Source: Oscillospiraceae bacterium
GTDB lineage: Bacteria > Bacillota > Clostridia > Oscillospirales > Ruminococcaceae
Length of the DNA stretch: 40,792 nucleotides
Assembly (NCBI GenBank): GCA_017513135.1
Contig: JAFWDH010000021.1
Location: forward strand, 1 to 40,792
Reading direction: 5' to 3'
The position numbers and the translations under genes were made by a program. The first letter of the stretch is position 1, and every line of letters begins with the position of its first letter. Under the pieces are notes generated by a model. That model saw only the letters and a program-made list of their open reading frames with translations, was not told where the DNA came from and made no database searches. Of the stretch, positions 1 through 7,981 are shown piece by piece.

Positions 1-81
1 GGCGATGAACCTCTGGAGGATGGGAACGGAGTACCTCCCAAAGGTTCAGGTGTCGTAAAGAAACGATACCGTGCTGCGTGA
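1..81 (+). CDS. Possible C-terminal tail of TnpB (partial)
   Basis: Frame 1 is open from the window edge to a TGA at 79-81 and would encode a 26-residue tail starting GDEPLEDGNG and ending KKRYRAA. In IS605-family elements the tnpB 3' end overlaps or adjoins the guide RNA, which fits this position just before the structured segment. No catalytic residue is visible and frame 2 is also open for 57 bases, so the reading frame is a guess from context. Confidence 0.35.
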   Translation, partial: GDEPLEDGNGVPPKGSGVVKKRYRAA

Positions 82-254
82 GCATGCTTCTGCAGCCGGG
101 GTGCAGTCAATCACCCCATGATGTACCGCCAGTCTGTCGGGCTCTGAGAAAGAGAACTGACAGAAGTAAGTTTATTTAAAGCCAAAGGTGGGAGGAGTTA
201 GCCGTTGACCACCGGGCAGGTACAAGCCCGCGACTTCAGTCGTGGGTAGTTGAC
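82..254 (+). ncRNA. Putative omega-RNA (TnpB guide RNA scaffold)
   Basis: Several hairpins follow one another: GGGGTG/CACCCC around 99-118, a nested CTGTC...GACAG stem enclosing CTCT/AGAG (136-164), and the terminal hairpin at 227-246. TnpB omega-RNAs come from the 3' end of the element and run through the right end into flanking DNA, which serves as guide. The guide here would begin near 255 (GAATAACAAGTCCCATG). The 5' boundary is unknown and could lie inside the tnpB coding sequence. Confidence 0.6.
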
Positions 255-305
255 GAATAACAAGTCCCATGATTTGTCTTTCCTCCCCGGGGCTCACAAG
301 GCAGG

Positions 306-620
306 TCACTCGCCGTCATATGGATCATCCGGATCCAGCCCGAACCGGATGACCTCATTGTATCTTGCATTCGCCTCCTGAGCGGATCTCTTCTTTCTCC
401 ACTCGTCGATCTCGCTTCTAATGGCGAGCATCTCATCCACTATCAGCTCAAGGCTGTCAGGCCTCACTCCCCTGAGATAGGCCTTCATCCTGTCCATCGC
501 CTTCGGGCTTCCGAGATATCTCGCAATCTCATCTCCCAGCTCTTCAGGATAACCGAGATCGGCAAGGACTCTGCCCAGCCCGTCTCTTGCTTCAGCCCAT
601 TTTCTCTGATTATCGGTCAT
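306..620 (-). CDS. Small conserved hypothetical protein (104 aa)
   Basis: A 104-residue acidic, mostly helical protein. It contains LGSPKAMDRM near residue 37 and a lysine/arginine-rich helix around residues 65-80 (IRSEIDEWRKKRSAQEAN), and ends in an acidic DPDDPYDGE tail. Proteins of this form are familiar to me as conserved hypotheticals in Clostridia, but I know of no function. The ATG at 620 has GGAAGG nine bases upstream, which supports the start. It has no membrane segment or signal peptide. Its stop codon lies about 50 bp from the end of the TnpB element, so it may travel as cargo or simply be a neighbour. It stands alone on the minus strand, divergent from the esterase. Confidence 0.7.
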   Translation of the reverse strand: MTDNQRKWAEARDGLGRVLADLGYPEELGDEIARYLGSPKAMDRMKAYLRGVRPDSLELIVDEMLAIRSEIDEWRKKRSAQEANARYNEVIRFGLDPDDPYDGE

Positions 621-785
621 TCACCAATTCCTTCCGGCGCGTTTCCTTTTCCGTTAACTGTTCTGTTCTATATATAACATACATTTGCGCGGACAAAACA
701 GTCAATGCCATGGAGATCTCCTGACGAACGCTAAAATGCATCAGTCATATTGAACAAAAATATGCCATATACGGCCTTATTTGTG

Positions 786-791
786 TATAAT
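786..791 (+). promoter_or_regulatory. Likely -10 box of the esterase operon
   Basis: A perfect TATAAT lies 42 bp upstream of the esterase start in an AT-rich stretch. No good -35 is present at 17 bp; the nearest candidate, ATGCCA at 762-767, is weak at 18 bp. Confidence 0.4.
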
Positions 792-832
792 TGTATTAAG
801 AAACAGCAATAAACATGATAAGGAGAGAGAAA

Positions 833-1780
833 ATGAGCGATTTCAGAAAAGTGATCAGCAAAGCCGGTGAGATCATCGACTTTGATACCGAATTTGAAGA
901 GTACACCAGGATCAGGACAGGCGTTCCCGCAAAGAAGGGCACGATCGAGAGAGTCGACTACACCACCTCTGTCTATGAGGACGGAAAGACCTATCCGAAA
1001 TTCTGCTATGTCTATCTGCCCTACGGATATGACAAGGATGACAAGAGCAAAAAATACAATGTGCTATATTACCAGCACGGCAACACCTGCGCTCCCGACA
1101 TCTTCTCCATAGGCGGAAACAAGCCCATGCTGGACATGCTCTTTGATTCCGGAGAGATCGATCCCTGCATCATAGTATCCATCACCTATTACTTCGATCC
1201 AATGGGAGACGCCGATCAGAGGATACTGACCGGACAGGTCCCCGCCGGCGACGGCGGCTGGGAAGGAGTTCCCGGCTATTACTACAAGGAAGTCGTCCAG
1301 GACATCATCCCCGCGGTGGAGATGAAATACAACACCTATCTGGAAGATCCCTCACTGGAAGGCGTCAAGGCCAGCAGAGACCACAGATGCTTCTCCGGAT
1401 ATTCCAGAGGCGGCGTCATGACCTGGAGGATCCTGCATCATGATTTCGAGTACTTCAGGTGGTTCGCGCCCATGAGCTGCGGCACCAGGGGCGACAAGAA
1501 GCGCGGCGAGCCCATGACCGATCAGGAGGTCATCGATTATGTGACCGAGCCGATCAAGGCTCATCCGGAGCTTCCGTTCTTCATCTACGGGACCAACGGC
1601 GGCAAGGAAGACGTCGCGCAGATGACCGAGCAGATGAAGTTCCTGACGAAGCAGGACTGCTTCTCATACGGAAAGGATCCTCAGAAGAACAACATCTACT
1701 TCTCGGTGTCCGACTTCTACCACACCGACTTCCTCGTTCCGTACTATTACTGGAACTCCCTCAAGACAATATTCAAATAA
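833..1780 (+). CDS. Esterase of the CE1 / esterase D alpha-beta hydrolase family
   Basis: A 315-residue cytoplasmic protein of the putative esterase family (PF00756), which includes feruloyl and acetyl-xylan esterases. The nucleophile motif GYSRGG puts the serine near residue 191. The C-terminal DFYHTDF supplies the likely catalytic histidine near residue 297, and YVYLPYGYD followed by VLYYQHG matches the N-terminal beta-strands of the fold. I chose the ATG at 833 because GGAGAGAG sits eight bases upstream; the ATG at 815 has no such site. With no signal peptide it would act on imported substrates. A ketose aldolase and a sugar kinase follow on the same strand, suggesting removal of acyl groups from a sugar before catabolism. 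The acyl group and sugar are unknown. Confidence 0.8.
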   Translation: MSDFRKVISKAGEIIDFDTEFEEYTRIRTGVPAKKGTIERVDYTTSVYEDGKTYPKFCYVYLPYGYDKDDKSKKYNVLYYQHGNTCAPDIFSIGGNKPMLDMLFDSGEIDPCIIVSITYYFDPMGDADQRILTGQVPAGDGGWEGVPGYYYKEVVQDIIPAVEMKYNTYLEDPSLEGVKASRDHRCFSGYSRGGVMTWRILHHDFEYFRWFAPMSCGTRGDKKRGEPMTDQEVIDYVTEPIKAHPELPFFIYGTNGGKEDVAQMTEQMKFLTKQDCFSYGKDPQKNNIYFSVSDFYHTDFLVPYYYWNSLKTIFK

Positions 1781-1794
1781 TCATTATCAGTTTG

Positions 1795-1827
1795 CAGGGA
1801 CCGTTCCCCGTCAGGGTGCGGTCCCTG
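1795..1827 (+). terminator. Intercistronic hairpin, weak terminator
   Basis: Nine-base arms CAGGGACCG and CGGTCCCTG flank a 15-base loop just after the esterase stop. Only TTCTG follows rather than a T-run, so it may partly attenuate or stabilise the esterase transcript rather than end it before the aldolase. Confidence 0.45.
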
Positions 1828-1931
1828 TTCTGAAAATTTAGTTCTGCAGGGCATCGCATCCGTAAGGAACAGTCTGCCCTTAACGCCGCACAAACTCAAC
1901 GCGCTCTATCTTTTTTTACGGAGGAAGCAAA

Positions 1932-2774
1932 ATGTATACCAGAGTCCGCGACCTGCTCAAGATGGGAAAAGACAACAACGCATGCATCCTCGCGTTCGAC
2001 TGCGCCGATGTCAACATGATCAGATCGGTATGCATGGGCGCCGAAAAGGCACGCAAGCCCGTGATCATGATGCTGCATCCCTCCCCCACCTACAAGAACA
2101 TACTGCCGTTCGGAGTTTTCGCTCAGACGGCAAAATACTTCGCTGACAGAGTCAGCGTTCCGGTCGGTCTGCATCTGGACCACTGCAGCGATTTCGATGA
2201 GATCCTGCAGGCCATCCATGAGGGCTTCGACTCGGTAATGGCGGACGGCTCTGTCCTTCCGCTGGAAGAGAACATTGCGTTCACCAAAAAGGTCGTGGAC
2301 GTCGCCAAAAACTTTGACGTGGACGTGGAAGGCGAACTCGGTCATGTCGGCGTAGCCATGGAGTCGGACGACTTCTCCAAGAAGGAGTTCTTCACCAAGC
2401 CCGAGGAAGTGACCGTATTCACAAGAGAGACCGGCGTCACCTCGCTGGCCGTCTCATTCGGAAGCGCGCACGGCCTCTACAAGTTCCCGCCAAAGCTGGA
2501 CATAGATCATCTCAGGGAGCTCAGCAAGGCTACGGATACCCCGCTCGTTCTGCACGGAGGCACAGGAATAGATGACGACCAGCTCAGAGCGGCATTCGCC
2601 AACGGCATCAACAAGATCAATATCGGCACCGAGTTCTATATGCTCAACACCCGTCTCAATAAGGAATTCTTTGCCGATGAGACGCAGGCTCCATACACGT
2701 TCCCGGCATATATCCAGCCCGTGCTCACCGATTACATAGCAAGGAGGCTCGAGCTCTGCACCATCGAACTCTGA
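1932..2774 (+). CDS. Class II fructose/tagatose-bisphosphate-type aldolase
   Basis: A 280-residue class II (zinc-dependent) ketose-bisphosphate aldolase, which splits a ketose 1,6-bisphosphate into dihydroxyacetone phosphate and an aldehyde. Family marks are in order: HLDHC (residues 81-85; H81 and H84 region, zinc site), DGSVLPLEENI, EGELGHVG, VSFGSAHGLYKF with a further zinc-ligand histidine, LHGGTGI and KINIGTEF at the phosphate-binding end. Length is normal for the Fba/GatY/KbaY/IolJ group. A strong GGAGG lies ten bases before the ATG. It sits between an esterase and a PfkB kinase; kinase plus aldolase is the usual pair for a ketose phosphate route. Which ketose is used cannot be told from sequence alone. 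Confidence 0.88.
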   Translation: MYTRVRDLLKMGKDNNACILAFDCADVNMIRSVCMGAEKARKPVIMMLHPSPTYKNILPFGVFAQTAKYFADRVSVPVGLHLDHCSDFDEILQAIHEGFDSVMADGSVLPLEENIAFTKKVVDVAKNFDVDVEGELGHVGVAMESDDFSKKEFFTKPEEVTVFTRETGVTSLAVSFGSAHGLYKFPPKLDIDHLRELSKATDTPLVLHGGTGIDDDQLRAAFANGINKINIGTEFYMLNTRLNKEFFADETQAPYTFPAYIQPVLTDYIARRLELCTIEL

Positions 2775-2831
2775 GCGTATCATGATCTGTCAGGCCTGAG
2801 CTGACTGTTTGTTTGCGTCGGAGGATCAAAT

Positions 2832-3821
2832 ATGGAAAAGAGATTCGACATCATCGGCCTTGAGAACGGCATCGTGGATCTCGCCCTGCAGATGGACGAG
2901 ATGCCAAAGAGCGGCTCAGCATCCAAACTCAAGAATTACCTGTGGCAGCCCGGCGGGAACGTCAACAACGCGATCGCCGCCGCAGCCAGACAGGGGGCGG
3001 CCTGCGGATATCTCGGCACGGTCGGAAACGACAGTCCCGGTGAATTTTACCGCAGAGACCTTGAGATGCACGGCGTGGACACCTCTCATCTGTTTCTCAG
3101 AAAAGGCACCACGACGCTGGCGCTCTGCCTTGCCGAAGAGAAGCATCAGGAACGCAGTTTCCTCGTATACAGCGGAAACAACGATTCCCCTCCCCCGGAC
3201 CTGACGCCGGAAGACATCGACGAGGAATACATCTCCGCGGCGAGATACCTGCACATCGGCCACAACAGCGGAGATCTCATGCAGGACGTCGTAGCGGCGG
3301 CCAGAAGGAACGGAGTCATCGTCTCGGTGGACGGAGCCTCCCTTACAGATTATCTCGCCTGGACGCTGGACAACTGTGACATCATGATCATGTCAAAAGC
3401 TTTCTATACCGGGCTCTTCGGGCAGGACGACAGTTACGTGTCCAACATGAAGAAGCTCATAGCGGAGAAAGGCATGGAAACATGCATCGTCACTCTCGGT
3501 CCGGACGGGTGCGCAGGCGCCAACAGCGTCGGCGAGGGATTCCGCATCCCCGCTTTCTCCGGATATGACATCATAGACACCACCGGAGCCGGAGACGTGT
3601 TTCACGGAGGCTTCCTGTTCGCTCACAGCAGGGGATGGCCGCTTGAGAAGTGCGCGCGTTACGCCAGCGCGGTCTCCTTCATCAAGTGCACCTCGCTTGG
3701 CGGACGTGTCGGTATCCCCGACAGGAAAGCCGTGGAGCAGTTCCTCGCCGACGGAACTATTTCCGTTTCGGATCTGGAACAGAGGAAGAAGCATTACGGA
3801 GAAGTGATGCATCTGGGCTGA
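2832..3821 (+). CDS. PfkB-family sugar kinase
   Basis: A 329-residue ribokinase/PfkB-fold kinase that phosphorylates a sugar or sugar phosphate with ATP. The N-terminal signature region is visible (QPGGNVNNAIAAAARQG, about residues 39-55). The C-terminal signature DTTGAGDVFHGGF (249-261) contains the catalytic base D255 and the anion hole. GGAGG sits just ahead of the ATG, 57 bp after the aldolase stop, so the two are probably co-transcribed. A strong terminator follows. Substrate within the family is not predictable by eye; the aldolase partner favours a ketose or its monophosphate. Confidence 0.87.
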   Translation: MEKRFDIIGLENGIVDLALQMDEMPKSGSASKLKNYLWQPGGNVNNAIAAAARQGAACGYLGTVGNDSPGEFYRRDLEMHGVDTSHLFLRKGTTTLALCLAEEKHQERSFLVYSGNNDSPPPDLTPEDIDEEYISAARYLHIGHNSGDLMQDVVAAARRNGVIVSVDGASLTDYLAWTLDNCDIMIMSKAFYTGLFGQDDSYVSNMKKLIAEKGMETCIVTLGPDGCAGANSVGEGFRIPAFSGYDIIDTTGAGDVFHGGFLFAHSRGWPLEKCARYASAVSFIKCTSLGGRVGIPDRKAVEQFLADGTISVSDLEQRKKHYGEVMHLG

Positions 3822-3857
3822 CGTCTGCCTATGAGCAGTATCGATACAATAGCAGCA

Positions 3858-3886
3858 GCCGGTGACCTGAGGTCGCCGGCTTTTTT
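3858..3886 (+). terminator. Rho-independent terminator
   Basis: Stem GCCGGTGACC / GGTCGCCGGC (one G-T pair) with a TGA loop, followed by six T's, 37 bp after the kinase stop. It closes the esterase-aldolase-kinase unit. Confidence 0.92.
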
Positions 3887-3962
3887 CTCCAGGAGCTTCG
3901 GCAGCTCACATTGCACTGCTTACCGGATGTATAATAGAAAATAAAACGGAAAGGAAACTGAA

Positions 3963-4649
3963 ATGCCACACGAAACAGTAAAGATAAACGAGCGCACATG
4001 GCGCATAGAAGACAGCGGAGTACGCGTATTCCTGCTTGCGGGAGATGAAAAGGCGCTGCTGATCGACACCGGGATGAACCTTCCGGACGCAGCGGAGATA
4101 GCCCGGGAACTTACTGATCTTCCCCTGGAGCTGCTCAATACCCATGCCGACAGAGACCACATCTCCGGCAACTCATCCTTCGATTCATTCTACATGAGCC
4201 CCAATGAGGAGGCCAACTACAGGTCCGCGGGAGGCATGGGAACGATCATCCCCGTTTCTCAGGGAGACACGATAGATCTCGGCGGCAGGGTCCTGGAGAT
4301 AGTGGATCTCCCGGGACACACTCCCGGAAGCATAGCAGTGATAGATCCGGAATGCAGAGCGCTCATCAGCGGCGACCCGATCCAGGACGGCCGCATATTC
4401 ATGTTCGGAAAGTACCGCGATCTTAACAAATATGTCGGGAGCCTCAAGGCCCTCTCAGCCTTCGATGGAAGATATGACGAGATCTGGCCGTCACACGGCA
4501 GTTTCCCTGTCAGTCCTTCGATCGTAAGCGAGCTCATCACTGCGGCAGAGAGCATTCTTGCAGGCAGCGCGGAAGGAAAGAAAGCGGATCTCTTCGGAAA
4601 CACCATCACCGAGTATACGACTCCTCCCGCAGTGTTCCTCTGCGACTGA
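3963..4649 (+). CDS. Metallo-beta-lactamase-fold hydrolase
   Basis: A 228-residue MBL-fold protein of the glyoxalase II-like class, hydrolysing an ester, thioester or related bond at a two-metal site. The metal motif reads THADRDH (residues 60-66), so the second histidine of the usual HxHxDH is an aspartate, D63. Other motifs are intact: DLPGHTPGS with a metal histidine, LISGD with the bridging aspartate, and the late WPSHGSF histidine. GGAAAGGAAA precedes the ATG. It lies alone between two terminators, with TATAAT at 3930-3935 as a likely -10. Substrate is unknown; the altered motif occurs in some MBL subfamilies. Confidence 0.85.
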   Translation: MPHETVKINERTWRIEDSGVRVFLLAGDEKALLIDTGMNLPDAAEIARELTDLPLELLNTHADRDHISGNSSFDSFYMSPNEEANYRSAGGMGTIIPVSQGDTIDLGGRVLEIVDLPGHTPGSIAVIDPECRALISGDPIQDGRIFMFGKYRDLNKYVGSLKALSAFDGRYDEIWPSHGSFPVSPSIVSELITAAESILAGSAEGKKADLFGNTITEYTTPPAVFLCD

Positions 4650-4688
4650 GGTCTCACCGTTCAGGACCGCAAAAATAGTCATGCACAC

Positions 4689-4721
4689 AAAAGGAAGCCT
4701 GCTTTAGCAGACTTCCTTTTT
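4689..4721. terminator. Bidirectional terminator
   Basis: AAAAGGAAG and CTTCCTTTTT arms extended by CTGC/GCAG around a TTTA loop. A-run and T-run on the two sides let it serve both the MBL hydrolase (plus) and the adhesin (minus). Confidence 0.9.
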
Positions 4722-4740
4722 CAACTCTTATTGTTTTGTA

Positions 4741-7700
4741 TCAGTCAGACAGCCCGCGGGCGTATCTCCTGATGAAGATCACTGCAGCTGCGCAGAGCAG
4801 CATCGTGATCATGTACATTCCAATACTGCCGGCGTCGTCAGTTCTGGGAACGCGCGTGTTCACTATGGTGAGGTCAGGCTCGCCGTCGTAGGTGATCTCT
4901 GCCTCAAGGCCTTTATCGCCCATGCTCACCTTTACTGTTACGGAGTGAGTCGTCGTGTCATACGTGACATCCTCCACGCCGTCATCCTGCTCAGTGATCG
5001 TGTACTCATATGTGCCCGGCTCGGTGTAGGATATCTCGCCGAACTCTGCGACGGGATTGTCCCTGGTGGCAACAGCCGTATCGGAGGAAGGCATCGGAGC
5101 GTCCTCTGTGACTGCTTCCAGCCTGAACGTGAAGGTCTCCGCCTTTCCCCAGTCCTCTATCTCCTTTGTGACCTTAGGCGTCACGGTGGCAGGTATCACC
5201 TCGTAGGTGTTGACTATGGTCAGGCTGTCCTTGCCGTCATACGCTATTTCAGCGGCAAGTCCGCTTCCCTTTTTGCTCACGCTGATGACAACCTTATGAG
5301 GCTTTGTATCGTATGTAACGAACGGCACGCCGTCATCCACTTCCGTGATGGTGTACTCGTAGTCGCCCGGCACAGTGAACTGTATGGCGCCGAATTCCGC
5401 AGTCGGTTTCCTCTTCGTGGCAACAGCCGTATCGGAGGAAGGCATCGGAGCGTCTTTGGTGACGGCTTCCAGCTTGAAGGTGAACGACTCGGCATCGCCC
5501 CAGTCCTCTATCTCCTTCGTGACCTCAGGCACCGCCTCAGCTGGCACCACCTTGTAGCTGTTGGTCACCGTTAGGCTCTCTTCCCCGTCGTCATATGCTA
5601 CGTCGATGTCGAGATATCCGATAGGCTCATCGACCTCGGTGACAGTTACCGTGATCTTGTGAGGCTCCGTGTCGTAGGTGACGAACAGCACCCCGTCATC
5701 AACCTCGGTTATCGTGTACTCATATGTTCCGGGCTCGTAGAAGGTGATGTAATCGAATTCCGCGAGCGGATCATCCCTTGTCGCCACCGCTTCGGTGACC
5801 TTGGGCATCGGAGCGCCTTTAGTGACAGCCGCAAGCTCGAACGTGAATGACTCGGCATCGCCCCAGTCATTGATCTCTTTCGTCACTGCGGGAAGGAAGG
5901 ATACTGAGCCGGGCTCATCCGGAGGTCTGTTGACCAGTTTGAGGTCCAGTATCTCCTCATAATCGACTGTGATGTTTCCGTCCTCATCCTCTGTCTCGAC
6001 CGCTACGGGCAGAGTGAAGAACATCGGCTTTACGGGATCCTTTGTCCTGGTGGGATCGTTCTCTTCCACAAGGAGGTATGTTCCCTTGTCGAGTTTTATA
6101 GCTGCGTATCCGGTGGAATCCGTTGTGACCGTATCAACGAGGTTCGCTTCTACGGCGAAGCGCTCCAGATCCTCCTCTGTCGGCTCATCGCTGAGAGTCT
6201 CGCCTTCTTCAGGCTCGACCTTATAGATATCGAATCTGATGCCCTCCATGGGCTTGCCGGTCTCCGTCTCTGTCTTGTAGATCCTGAGGCCTGTCTCGAT
6301 ATCCCTTTCAAAGACGAACTCGTTCTTTGCCCTGACTTTTGTCTCCCCCTCCGCAACGCCTACCAGCGCCTGTGAACCCTTGTAGTTGCCGGGTTCATCT
6401 TCATAGCTCTCCGGCTGATAGAAATATACGTTCTTGGGAAGATCCTGTGTCCCTTCCGCCACGACACGCACATGATCGCCGTACTTTGCGGTGATCGTTA
6501 CGGGATACTCCTTTTCTCCCGTTACCGTAACAGTCTTCTTGGTGATGGGATCAGACTCGTTTCCGTCACCGTCCACGGTAAAGGTAGTGATCGTAAGCGT
6601 TACAGAGTCTTTTTCGTCTGCTCCGCTGTTCAGAATGATATTCAGATCGATATCGTAAGTGTCATCCGTATTCGGGTCGATATCCGAACGCACGATATCG
6701 ACCTTTGAGATGACGATATCGCTTTCGGCAGGTCCTATCCCGGGAAGACCGATGAAATAGTCACGCAGGGCGTTCACCCGCTCTTCCTTGTCTGCGTAGT
6801 ACGTCCAGTATCTTGGATTTGCATCCCACCAGAAATCCAGCTCATTGCGGTAGTCGTTGACTGAACTGATCAGTCTGCTTGAAGCCCGCGGATAATCGAT
6901 GGCGTCTGTCGTATACCCGTATGAAGCGTCTTTTTCAAGCTCTTCATTTGTCAACTTATTGGAGTAATACCATACCGCGAACTGTATCGCCGAGATGACG
7001 TCGGAACGGTCCACATCATCCGCGTACGGGAATCCGTCAGTCCTGAGGTTCTCACGCAGTTCCTCAAGAGTGATATAGGGATACGCGTTAAGGATGATAG
7101 CGCGTATGTGGCTCGCCTGATATGAGTTGTAGTAATCGCAGTCCTCCAGATTGATCCGCTTGTAATGATGTTCAAAATGAGTAGGCTCGCGCTCGTCACA
7201 GCAGTATGTGACTTCGTAGTTGTTCGTTCCGTATGCATAGGGTCCATCCGGAGTGAAAGTCGTATCATCCCCAGATGAATCGGTTATTATCAGTGTACAA
7301 GGCATATTACGTCTCGGATCGAGAGATGTGTTCTGGCTCAGTTCATACGCAAGCCACTGATTACCGGATATCTGTATCATCTGATAGTTGTATTCATTGT
7401 CGCTGGGAACAAGGCTGTATGTCCCTGCCGTAAACTTATTCGACGGAATGTCAGTCAGTCTTTTGACCAGTACAGGGTCCAGCTCCGCCTGCTGCTCCGG
7501 GGTCAGCGCGTCATACGCAGCCTGGGCTTCTGCTCTTTGCCTTGTCATATACTTTACGTAAACGTCATAACCCATCTGAGCCTTAAGATGCTCATTCATT
7601 GAGTCCTCATTCTCTTTGTCTATGAAAGAAGTGACTCTGAAATCTTCCCTGTTATCCGCCATCTCCTGAAGAGAGTCGATACCAAGCAGCATCGCTTTTA

Positions 7701-7818
7701 CAGCTTCAGCCTCAGGGCTCATCGCGAAGACGAATGACCCTGCAAACAGCATGGTCATCATCGTAACGGCCGTCAGGACAGCGGCTGTCAGTCTCTTCAA
7801 TCCTTTATTCTTGTCCAT
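4741..7818 (-). CDS. Large wall-anchored adhesin: thioester, CnaB and three pilin isopeptide domains
   Basis: A 1025-residue surface protein. A signal peptide (LTAAVLTAVTMMTMLFAG) is near residues 10-32. Then comes a region matching a thioester adhesion domain: YCC at about 205-207 and AIQFAVW at about 277-283 fit the Cys and Gln that form an internal thioester able to bond host ligands. A CnaB-like domain spans roughly 509-630. Three copies of an FctA/Spy0128-type domain follow (about 640-755, 762-872, 880-990). Each has a VTKEI lysine, a YTITE glutamate and a terminal TN or VNT asparagine, the residues of Lys-Asn isopeptide bonds. The C-terminus is VPRTD, a hydrophobic span and RRYARG, an atypical sortase signal. 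I chose the second ATG (7818), which has GGAG nine bases upstream; the ATG at 7851 has no ribosome site. No sortase is in the window. Confidence 0.87.
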   Translation of the reverse strand: MDKNKGLKRLTAAVLTAVTMMTMLFAGSFVFAMSPEAEAVKAMLLGIDSLQEMADNREDFRVTSFIDKENEDSMNEHLKAQMGYDVYVKYMTRQRAEAQAAYDALTPEQQAELDPVLVKRLTDIPSNKFTAGTYSLVPSDNEYNYQMIQISGNQWLAYELSQNTSLDPRRNMPCTLIITDSSGDDTTFTPDGPYAYGTNNYEVTYCCDEREPTHFEHHYKRINLEDCDYYNSYQASHIRAIILNAYPYITLEELRENLRTDGFPYADDVDRSDVISAIQFAVWYYSNKLTNEELEKDASYGYTTDAIDYPRASSRLISSVNDYRNELDFWWDANPRYWTYYADKEERVNALRDYFIGLPGIGPAESDIVISKVDIVRSDIDPNTDDTYDIDLNIILNSGADEKDSVTLTITTFTVDGDGNESDPITKKTVTVTGEKEYPVTITAKYGDHVRVVAEGTQDLPKNVYFYQPESYEDEPGNYKGSQALVGVAEGETKVRAKNEFVFERDIETGLRIYKTETETGKPMEGIRFDIYKVEPEEGETLSDEPTEEDLERFAVEANLVDTVTTDSTGYAAIKLDKGTYLLVEENDPTRTKDPVKPMFFTLPVAVETEDEDGNITVDYEEILDLKLVNRPPDEPGSVSFLPAVTKEINDWGDAESFTFELAAVTKGAPMPKVTEAVATRDDPLAEFDYITFYEPGTYEYTITEVDDGVLFVTYDTEPHKITVTVTEVDEPIGYLDIDVAYDDGEESLTVTNSYKVVPAEAVPEVTKEIEDWGDAESFTFKLEAVTKDAPMPSSDTAVATKRKPTAEFGAIQFTVPGDYEYTITEVDDGVPFVTYDTKPHKVVISVSKKGSGLAAEIAYDGKDSLTIVNTYEVIPATVTPKVTKEIEDWGKAETFTFRLEAVTEDAPMPSSDTAVATRDNPVAEFGEISYTEPGTYEYTITEQDDGVEDVTYDTTTHSVTVKVSMGDKGLEAEITYDGEPDLTIVNTRVPRTDDAGSIGMYMITMLLCAAAVIFIRRYARGLSD

Positions 7819-7981
7819 ACTTCTATTCTCCGGTTGACACAGATTACCCATATTAATTATTAGTATAAAATCGACACCGTGTTTTTATCAAGATAAACAG
7901 CGCCGCTTACAAAGATTTGCGTTTCAGAAACATCTCAAACAATGTAGAATATAGTAAAAAGAATTATCATGCGGAGGAAGA

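Larger units (their letters stand above)
1..254 (+). mobile_element. Right end of an IS200/IS605-type TnpB element (body outside window)
   Basis: The segment ends in the hairpin typical of IS605/IS1341 right ends: stem arms CCCGCGAC and GTCGTGGG around a TTCA loop at 227-246, followed by TAGTTGAC (247-254). The same hairpin core recurs at the other end of the window beside a recognisable TnpB gene. The element would read rightward, with its tnpB mostly upstream of base 1. The exact cleavage point is inferred by comparison of the two ends. Confidence 0.75.

Noticed and set aside
815..832. Earlier ATG for the first esterase
   Set aside because: The Shine-Dalgarno site lies between this ATG and the one at 833, so the later start is used.
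4945..5574. 209-codon plus-strand frame inside the adhesin
   Set aside because: Antisense shadow of the repeat domains; the repeat DNA keeps it open. No ribosome site or domain.
5030..5900. Repeated DNA that might be taken for a CRISPR or satellite array
   Set aside because: The repeats are in-frame protein domains of about 110 codons in the adhesin.
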